The notes under the pieces: model-generated
Seen by the model: only the letters and a program-made list of their open reading frames with translations
What the model was told of the DNA's origin: nothing
Database searches by the model: none
Shown: piece after piece, positions 56,695 to 64,000 of the stretch
Numbering within the stretch: position 1 is the stretch's first letter
Layout: every line of letters begins with the position of its first letter
NCBI GenBank assembly: GCA_026225945.1
Contig: JAMJFZ010001258.1
Coordinates: 9,276,001 to 9,340,000 of the forward strand
DNA: 64,000 nucleotides
Source of the DNA: Cricetomys ansorgei
Taxonomy: Eukaryota > Chordata > Mammalia > Rodentia > Nesomyidae
Direction: 5' to 3'
Made by a program: the position numbers and the translations under genes

Positions 56695-57690
56695 ACATTT
56701 TTCTGCCTAATAATGTTACGAAGAACAATAGACAGACTATTGACTTTTAGAATATTGTCTTCCATGAAATTCTTGCTAAGGTCTTTTCTCAGAATATGGT
56801 GATTTATCAGAATATTTAAAATTTATTTGCAAGAGTGCTTTCTGTATTTTAATTGCAAACTTTTTATCTATGTATGCATAAATGTTAACATGAATAGTTC
56901 TTTCTTAGTTTATAGCTTATACTTTTACATTTATAATGTCTTGTATTTCACACAGAAATTTTAGTTTCAGTGAAAGTAGAATTTTAATTTATTTTATACT
57001 AACAGAGCTCAAATTTACATCTTACAACAGTAGCAAAGCAAACCAAAAATTTTTAATTTACATACCAAACTAGTGATGAATTCATCTTCTTTTATATATA
57101 GATGGATAAATTTTACTCATATTTACTCAATTTTACTCATATGAATTTTTAATACTATTACTTCTCATAGTGAATTTCAAGGCACATTTATAATGACTCA
57201 CAGGAACATTTTTGCTTGTCACCACCAGATTCTGAGACTGGGCTGTGCTCTTTACTTTCTTCAGGTCCTTTAAGTTAGCATCTTATCAATTTCTTAATTA
57301 TTATATATTTAAAATAAGCTTTAGTTTCTGATGTGCAAGTACTTTGCCAAGATGGCTTAGACTATCAGAGTTGATATCCCCGAAACTATTTGGGTTTATT
57401 TACTTTAAATCAAGATAGAACAAAACAAAGATTTGTTTAAATTCTGATTCAGATTATATTAAATCAATGATGGTTTGGGTTCATTTGCTTTCAATCAAGC
57501 TAGAATAAAGCAAAGACTTGTTCAAATTCTGATTCAGATTACATTAAATCAATGATGTGTGTTTACTAGCCTTACTTCTTCCTAGCACAGAGCTCCAATA
57601 CACAACACTGGAAAACTGTACATTTGTGTGCTGTTTTACCTTCCTTCTGTAATGTTTTCATTCTTGCCTATAGAATTCTTACATGGTTGA
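56695..57690. other. AT-rich sequence with an 85-bp tandem duplication
   Basis: Most of the interval is unassigned. A local TTTACTCA-type duplication lies at 57112-57145 and a clear 85-bp duplication at 57389-57558. Confidence 0.5.
57389..57558. repeat. 85-bp tandem duplication
   Basis: Units 57389-57473 and 57474-57558. Each has TTTGGGTT.ATTT.CTTT, AATCAAG.TAGAA, then AAATTCTGATTCAGATTA and ATTAAATCAATGATG. By eye they differ at roughly ten of 85 positions, so the duplication is old but not ancient. It lies in otherwise unassigned DNA. Confidence 0.88.
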
Positions 57691-57910
57691 TTTTTAAAAT
57701 GTTACAATTGAAATAGAATTACATCATTTCTCCCCTCTCTTTCCTCTCTCCAGCCCTCCCAACTGCCTTCCTTCAAACATTTCCTATTCATCCCCAACAC
57801 AAGTTGATAGCCTCTTCTTCATTGATTAGTATCATTACATATATATGAATGTATATGCACAAATATGTATAGCTAGATCCCTAATTTTAAGTCCACATGT
57901 TTGATTCTTA
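57690..57910 (-). mobile_element. LINE-1 3' end, antisense, diverged
   Basis: TACAATTGAAATAGAATTAC, TCATTTCTCCCCTCTC, CCTCTCTCCAGCCCTCCC and a TATATGAATGTATATGCA stretch resemble the left end of antisense rodent L1 3' UTRs. It ends vaguely near 57900. Confidence 0.5.
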
Positions 57911-57914
57911 TACT

Positions 57915-58380
57915 GTCATGATACTATCATCTTGTTACTCTCTGAAAGAATATAAAAGTGCAATGGAATCCTCAGTTCTGGTCTTTTTCTCAAGGACCTT
58001 GACAAGTCTCTGTCCAGCTGTTGTATACCAGAAGAACAATGCAAACTCACTTTGAGTTCCCTATTTTTGTTTCTGGAATTTTCATCTATTCATTTCTCCT
58101 TGTTTACTGATGATCTTTTGTTTCTAAGATATAATTTGTAAAATTAATACATCTCCTTTTGTTTCTGATGAGGTGTGTCTGGCTGCTCCAACCTACTGTA
58201 CTTTATTTACAAATAGACTTCGAATCCTTGGATCTTAAAACATAATTGGTTTTTGCTGACATTCTCTTTGCTTCTGTTACTTCTGTATTTTCCATAGATG
58301 ATCAAGTTTTGTGACAATAAGTAACCTCAGACCCACTAACAAGCAAACAGCTCTTATTAATCTCAGTGGGCCAACACACT
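57915..58380. other. Unassigned sequence
   Basis: Nothing recognisable. Confidence 0.4.
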
Positions 58381-58383
58381 CAA

Positions 58384-58387
<4 letters not shown>

Positions 58388-58431
<44 letters not shown>

Positions 58432-58475
58432 GGAGAGAGGGAGGGAGGGAGAGGGAGGGAGAGAGAGAAAGAGGT
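58388..58475. repeat. (GA)n / (GGGA)n purine tract
   Basis: About 18 GA units then GGGAGAGAGGGAGGGAGG, giving one strand all purine for about 85 bp, a mirror-symmetric sequence. The overlapping frames at 58311-58520 and 58277-58630 are low complexity. Confidence 0.95.
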
Positions 58476-58670
58476 GGGGGGAGAAGGATGAAGAAGATGA
58501 AAGAGAAGAAGAAGATATGAAATTGAGTTTTTTGAGAGATTACAGCAGGAGAGTGAGAGTCAGAAGAGGCAAGTAGGGTTTGTAAAAATGAATGAAATTT
58601 ACTGTATATATGTATGACATTTTCAAACAATCTAAAATATCTATATTATGTCCTGGCTAGTTGATTATGT

Positions 58671-58880
58671 CAACTTGACACAAACTAGGGTCAGCAGAGA
58701 GGGAATCTCAATAGAGAAAATATTTCCATGAGACCTGGTTGGGAGGCATTTTCTTAATTACTGATCAATGGGGGAGGACTCAGTCCATTGTTGAGGTGGT
58801 GCCATCTCTGGCTAGTGGTCCTGGGTTATATAAGATAGTACACTGAGAAAGGTATAAGAACAAGCTACAAGATCTACTAC
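58671..58880 (+). repeat. Rodent interspersed repeat, 5' part
   Basis: GTCAACTTGACACAAACTAG, GGCATTTTCTTAATTACTG, ATCAATGGGGGAGGACTCAG, GTGGTGCCATCTCTGGC and GGTCCTGGGTTATATAAGA. This is the 5' side of a common rodent repeat that I recognise but cannot name. Its 3' end type appears at 39725-39905. Confidence 0.6.
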
Positions 58881-58889
58881 CTACATTGT

Positions 58890-61670
58890 TAGTCTTACCT
58901 AAATAATTTTCTCCAATTTACGTCACATGGTTAATTACTACTTACCTAAACTTTTTAACCCTCAATGTAGGTATCTCCTTTTTAGGAGCCTCTTTCATGA
59001 TTTTCAATTCTAAATAGTTCTCATTCATGCAAAGCCTACTCCCTCCCCCTTTCCCTGGTATAAAATTAAGAAAGAGTAATTTTTATTTGGTATAGTTGTC
59101 TTTTGCTCTAAGTAAATCCAGCTTGTGTTAAATTAGTCTGACAGTCTCTGTACACGAATCACTTAGCTTCAGAAATCGCCAGTCTGTAGTAAACTTTATC
59201 CTCTCTATATCTCTATCTTTCATTCACCTCCACTATTTTTAAAAATCTTATAGATGTTTTAATATGAATCTTTAAAAAATGAGAAATTTTTACATGATCT
59301 TCTTTATACTTAAAATTGATATCACTTAAAAAATTCTTACTAGTATTTTATATTACCACCTAATATTTATTGCTTTCTGTTTGCTCTCACATGCTCTCAT
59401 AAAATAAGTACACATTTCAAAGAATTAATGTCACTCTTACCTTCTTACTCATTTATCTTAACCTTTGTCTTTTGAAGAATTCCACTGGCTTGCTTTTTTG
59501 TTTCAAAGATCAGTTTGCCATTGTTTTCCCTGTACACTTGTGACATTTCACATAATCTTCTTCTTTTGTGGCTTCTAAGTTGCTGCATTGACCAGCAACA
59601 TCCTATACTACTTGTAACATTCTGGGATGGACTGAAATTGTTTTTTTCATTCTGTGTGGCTATGAAATTTGAAGAAGACTCTTCCTGGGTGATCACAGAA
59701 TTTCCTATGAGTTAAGGATCTACCCATTGATAAAAAAATGGTAATCACATCAACCCTTGCAATTTGATCACCCTTAAATTTTAAAGTGGTAGTCAAGAAA
59801 ATAACAGAGGTACATTAAACTGTGATGTTTTCAACCATGTACTCTGTTCCCTTGGCTAACACACAGCTATGAATTGACCTTTAAATCTAAAAGGAGTTCA
59901 ACTCCTGCACTGAAGTTTATATAAAGTATGTGGTTAATAGCTTAGTATGCTCAGTTAACTCTAATGAGAGCTTTTTCTTTCCTCAGTAGGCACAGATAAT
60001 CTTCATGATTGAGATAACAGTAAACTTTGTGTTCCTTTACTGGTTTTCTTTTTTCTTTAATTTCTGTTGTTTGATTCATATACTGTCAACTGGACATAAA
60101 TAACATATTTTCCCTCCCTCTTCTTAAATATAAACTATTTCTGCCTTTCTGAGCTCAGCATGCAAAGACAGGACCAAGTTCAAAAATACGCCCATGCCTG
60201 CCTGCTGCCTGCTCTGTTGCTGTAGGTCCATTCCACAGCGGTTTGATGAATCATGTAAGCAGAAGTCATTTGTCAAAAATACATTTATTGGAATCAAAAT
60301 TACTTTATGTGCAGGGGTTGCTGGATTGGTTTGCAGGCTCTCACTTAAATAATTCATCAAATCCTGATTTGCTAGAAATATAAAACAAAAGAAACACATA
60401 ATAAAATTAAATAAAAGTCTTCTATCTTGTAAAAGTACTTCAAAGTAGATGTAATTATATATCATTGTCATACCATAAATACAATTATGCTGAATTCAGT
60501 ACTTGAATATGTATGGATATGTTTTTCAAAATACACACCATAAATAGTGATTATATGTTGTTGTGACTAAGTTTCAAAATAATGAATATTTTTCTTTGCC
60601 TACCCATACTACTTTCTAGGTCTTTCTCCTGCCAGGGAAGAGGACAGCATCAAATTAAATCGCTGAGAAATGGAAACCTTGGTTCCTCTTCTGAGCTTCT
60701 TACAGCACAGATTAGAGATTCTGCTACCAGGGCTGAGATTGTTGAGAGATCAGATGTGACCCCTGTGAAATCATGAGTACTGAGTTTCAGATGCCAACAA
60801 CCATGTATCAAGCTGGGGCTGTCACAGAGGCCCATGGCTTCAGCTCTGTGGGATGTGATACTTTCTGAAATCTGTGTACACATATCTGCATGTACATATG
60901 TACAGATATATACAGACTTATGCAGATGCAGCACATGATGTAAATGAATAAGTCTTAGAAACCGGGAAAAAAACCTGTCCTTAGATTTATGTCCAGACAT
61001 AGCTGATTGACCACTAAGTATCCAAAAAAAAAAAAGGTAAGATATAATTACTTCTATAAATTACAGAGTTTTAAAATATAAAGTTTAAACATTTTAGTCA
61101 GTTGAAGAAAGGTCTCATAAAGATTGTTGAAAGAAGACAGTCAAAGAGATCTTACAAACTGTCTAGCAGTTAAGAGACCCGGGTGCTTGACCCCTCGCCT
61201 TGCATCATTGTGTTTATAAACTTTCAGTTAATGCATTCTATGCAATTCACACTACCAGAAATATAAACTTGATGCATTTTATTTTGCTATGGATTGATTG
61301 CTGTCATCTGATTTGTTGTGGTGACACTATGTATTTTTATATATTCAGTCTCCATTCATTCTCTTAAGTGTTTGTCTTCAAAACATCATTTCAGCGTTGA
61401 GTTACACTGACTTTGCTCAGAATTTATATTCTCTTCACTATCTAGTCACTCTTACTACTTCTGGCTTGCTTGCTTGCCTAACCCTCGATCAGTGTTTAAA
61501 TAATCTTCTGCATATTTCATTTAGATGTCTTTCCTCTGAATATGATATTTGCTTCTTAGACTCCTACCTCCAGGTCAACTTATGGACAACTCTCCCCTTT
61601 CTACCGAAGTATTCAATATACCTTCAAAACCTTTTGTTCCCAATTTTACTAAGGAATTAACAAAAAAATA
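58890..61670. other. Unassigned sequence
   Basis: About 2.8 kb with few signs of repeats. The longest frames are 115 aa (60124-60471, minus) and 116 aa (60650-61000, minus), neither with motifs I recognise. The first overlaps an AATAAATGTATTTT sequence on the minus strand, which could be a poly(A) signal. Confidence 0.4.
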
Positions 61671-61674
61671 GCTG

Positions 61675-61805
61675 TGCACAGCTGGATATAGTGGTACACG
61701 CCTGTAGTCACAGCACTTGAGTAGTAGCAGCAGGGGATTACAGATTCAAGGCTTGTCCTGGCTATAGAGTAAGACCTTGTCGCAATGACACAAAACAAAA
61801 CAAAA
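61675..61805 (+). mobile_element. B1 SINE, diverged
   Basis: CAGCTGGATATAGTGGTACA, CGCCTGTAGTCACAGCACTTG, GATTCAAGGCTTGTCCTGG and AAGACCTTGTCGCAATGACAC. It is a sense B1 followed by a (CAAAA)n stretch. Confidence 0.75.
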
Positions 61806-61806
61806 C

Positions 61807-61865
61807 AAAACTATAAAAATATAAATAAATAAATAAATAAATAGATAGATAGATAGATAGATAAA
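61807..61865. repeat. (AAAT)n then (AGAT)n tract
   Basis: Five AAAT units and six AGAT units in a row after the B1 tail. Confidence 0.92.
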
Positions 61866-61869
61866 TTAG

Positions 61870-62035
61870 GTTTCCAGTGTAATGTTTACTATATCTGTAA
61901 TCACTTCACAAACTGTATTTCCATCTAGTAAATTCCTTACTCATTGTTGATTTATTATTTTTATGTAGGCAGTCTAGATTTGGCAACTTGTTTTGCAAAA
62001 ATTCCTAACATGAAGTGTTTTAAAGTTTCCTTTAT
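61870..62035. other. Unassigned gap
   Basis: Short interval before an antisense L1 3' UTR. Confidence 0.35.
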
Positions 62036-62039
62036 AGAG

Positions 62040-62753
62040 GTTTCTAACATGCCTTGTTATGTTTCAGCCTCATGGACTTTTCTCCATTCAGTTTTTTTCT
62101 GTTCTTAGTGTCCTACTTGGTCAGCTTATGTTTGGTCAGTCATGTTAGTGAGATTTGTGGGTAGGGTTTCTGATATTACTAGGAAACACATTCTCACAGC
62201 AAACTTCCCAATCCTCTGGCTCTTAAAATCTTTCCACCCCTTCTTCCACAAATGTTCATTGAGTGTTAGGTGTGGGAGCGTTCTGTAGATGTAGCCGTTG
62301 GTACTGAGATTCACAACATTGCATTATGATGGGTTGTGTTTTTCTGTGGTGGTCTCTGTTGCAGCAATGGAATTTTGTTGCTGAGGATGAAGACTACACT
62401 TATCTCTGGGTATAAGGACAAATGTTTATAAGTCATTGTTAGGGATTATACAGGTTTAATAAATTAGGGGTTTTAGATTCTCCTCCAATAATCATAATTT
62501 CAATAGTACTAAGTAGTTAGCTAGGTTTCCAGTATGAACTATGGTATCTCTCCAGGTTTTTTTTTTTTGTTATTTTATTTTATTGTGGGGTTTTAATTTT
62601 AACCACTACTGAACCCTTAAGATTATTGTGCTATGCTAGTTTTTGATGTGATTCATAGGTGTCATAGCTGGGTAAGAATGTTTTTTGGAAGTTTATATGG
62701 TATGCACTTTCTGACACCATGAAAGCTAGTTCTCAGGGGAAGGACTATAGGCC
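62040..62753 (-). mobile_element. LINE-1 3'-UTR, antisense
   Basis: GGTCAGCTTATGTTTGGTC, GGTTTCTGATATTACTAGG, AGCAAACTTCCC, CCTCTGGCTCTTAAAATC, TGTAGATGTAGCCGTTGG, GGTTGTGTTTTTCTGTGG and TAAGTAGTTAGCTAGG. It has the order of the 21780-23110 block. It ends abruptly in the LTR-like block at 62754. Confidence 0.7.
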
Positions 62754-63800
62754 TGTGAGCCCCTTGAGACACAAGCAACTAGCCCTCTGCCATATTCTAA
62801 ACTGTCGGTAACAGCAGTTCCCAGACCCTTGAGGTCAGGCCCTGCCCTACAGTCAGAATTCCACCAATCCCTGAGCTTCAACCATTTCCAGCCCCAGAGT
62901 AGAAAAGTGGACATTTCAGGGTGAAAAGTCTGGGCTCAAATTCACCAATCACTGAACAGTCACTGAGCCAGAAAACCACCAATCCTAGGCTTACCCTAAA
63001 AGCTCCATGGTCCTGAGCTGAGCCCCTTAACCTCAGAATATCTCCTGCCAGAATATCCAAAGAGGGTGAAAAGAGTCCACCAATCCCAGGCCACCTTGAG
63101 TAGTTCTGCCCCACCCCAGAAACTATACAAAAGGGGTTCCGTTCTGCTCAATTCTTCACTGTCTCCCTGGAGCAGAGGCAGTCACTGTTGGAATCTTCCC
63201 TCCAAATAAATCCTTTTTAAATCTGCTTTCTCTTTGGAGAAAAGCGAAGAGGAACAGGGTACAGTGGAGTGAAGCTGAGCACTCAGCTCAGCTGAGGATA
63301 TTCTGCTCTCAGAGCTGCAACACCAGGGGAACTCCTCCCTTTGGAGTGGAGCAAAGCTGTGACACCTCACCTCAGTTGGGATATTCGTCCTTCAGAGTTT
63401 CACTGCTTCAGAGCTGTGTGGTTCCTGGACTCCTGACTTCCAGGATACCTCTCCAGTGAAGTCACCTTCCCCACTTCAGAGCTGTGTGATTCCGTGGCTC
63501 CTGATGTCCAAGGCACCTTTCCTCTCAGAGGTATGAACACTTCTATTGGGACCACCTTCCCCATCTCAAAGCAGTGCGGTTCCTTGGCTCCCAACTACCA
63601 GGATAACTTTCCATCTCTGCCCAGGCTGAAAACATTCCTAGGGACATCCAGATTAGTTCCAGGCCATGGGCCTCTGGACCCTGTTTCTGAAGTGCACCCT
63701 GTCTTTAGCAATATGTATTTTATTTACCTTCTACCTGGGGCAGGGGGTAGGGCAAGGGCAACAATAGACTGTATGTTTTGGTAGTCTCTTACACACCACA
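62754..63800 (+). mobile_element. LTR-like block with promoter signals and internal tandem units
   Basis: Begins TGTGAGCCCC and could end at ACACCACA (63800), which gives TG...CA ends with GGCC directly outside both (62750-62753 and 63801-63804). That 4-bp pair suggests a class I (gamma-type) duplication, but a 4-bp match can be chance. Four CCAAT pentamers (62864, 62945, 62979 and 63080) precede a TATA-like TATACAAAA at 63124-63132 and AATAAA at 63205-63210, about 75-80 bp apart as in gammaretroviral LTRs. After that, three decayed units repeat around GAGCTGTGTGGTTCC (63411, 63479 and 63569). The true LTR could instead end about 63290, with the rest being leader. The frames at 62726-63784 are spurious. 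Confidence 0.55.
63405..63615. repeat. Tandem units of about 68-90 bp inside the LTR-like block
   Basis: CAGAGCTGTGTGGTTCCTGG, CAGAGCTGTGTGATTCCGTGG and AAGCAGTGCGGTTCCTTGG head three units, each followed by CTCCTGA/CTCCCAAC and then CCAGGATA/CCAAGGCA. Period is about 68 then 90 bp. They are decayed copies. Confidence 0.65.
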
Positions 63801-64000
63801 GGCCAACAATTAATATCGAGAAGACTCATTCAAGAATTCTCCACTTCCTTGTCCCTTGAAAGAGAACAAAGAGTAGAATGTTAGCTAGAAAGCTAAACTT
63901 AATTGCAACTCCTTGCAGTCTCTCCCCTCCCCTAGGGAACATCGAGTCCAGTAGTGCTACTCCCCCCATTGCTGAGAACAGGCTTATCAGAAATTTCCCA
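63801..64000. other. Unassigned edge sequence
   Basis: Nothing recognisable at the right edge. It may be the continuation of a proviral leader or host DNA. Confidence 0.35.

Noticed and set aside
1..64000. Bacterial or phage features (operons, ribosome-binding sites, att sites, replication origins)
   Set aside because: The repeats show this is mammalian nuclear DNA, so such signals would be coincidental.

Overview
This window looks like a gene-poor stretch of a muroid rodent nuclear genome. I could not support any intact protein-coding gene, tRNA or rRNA. Open frames are short, almost all lie in repeats or microsatellites, the DNA is AT-rich, and no CpG island is apparent. The rodent assignment rests on the repeats: many B1 SINEs in both orientations, B2/B3/B4-type tRNA-derived SINEs, an ID-B1 composite with Pol III A and B boxes, Lx-like LINE-1 3' ends, and a 224-bp hAT-Charlie element matching the rodent URR1 type. 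I cannot name the species. Family names come from recognition by eye; a RepeatMasker run would be the arbiter.

Layout. 1-2.9 kb: antisense L1 material, with a 3'-UTR-like part at left and a 5'-end-like part near 2.76 kb. 2.9-7.1 kb: no recognised feature. 7.16-9.4 kb: an inverted, twin-priming-type L1 with a solo LTR (8344-8998) in one arm. 9.7 kb: a long pyrimidine tract. 10.9-14.3 kb: old repeats, a B1, a B3, a candidate pseudogene and a solo ERV2-like LTR. 15.2-17.4 kb: an LTR-internal-LTR element with no retroviral genes. 18-23.1 kb: a B1, a 300-bp TG tract and two antisense L1 segments. 23.1-27.6 kb: mostly unassigned, with two SINEs and a TG tract. 27.6-28.9 kb: one clear and one possible LTR. 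29.9-34 kb: SINEs and simple repeats.

Continuing: 34.95-39.7 kb is the largest L1 (sense, decayed ORF1 and ORF2, with an LTR inserted in ORF1). 39.7-41.9 kb is a SINE cluster. 42.3-43.2 kb is a sense Lx-like 3' end. 43.4-45.9 kb is an antisense L1 with a solo LTR in its 3' UTR, flanked by the duplicated target GTCAGT. 45.9-51.9 kb is the longest stretch with little recognisable content. 51.9-52.6 kb is an old repeat carrying the hAT element. 53.9-62 kb holds SINEs, microsatellites, an 85-bp tandem duplication and old repeats. 62.1-63.8 kb is an antisense L1 3' UTR interrupted by an LTR-like block with four CCAAT motifs, a TATA-like box and a poly(A) signal.

No genes act together here. What the window offers is a readable order of insertions, several with intact target-site duplications. 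I found no evidence of a new biological system.
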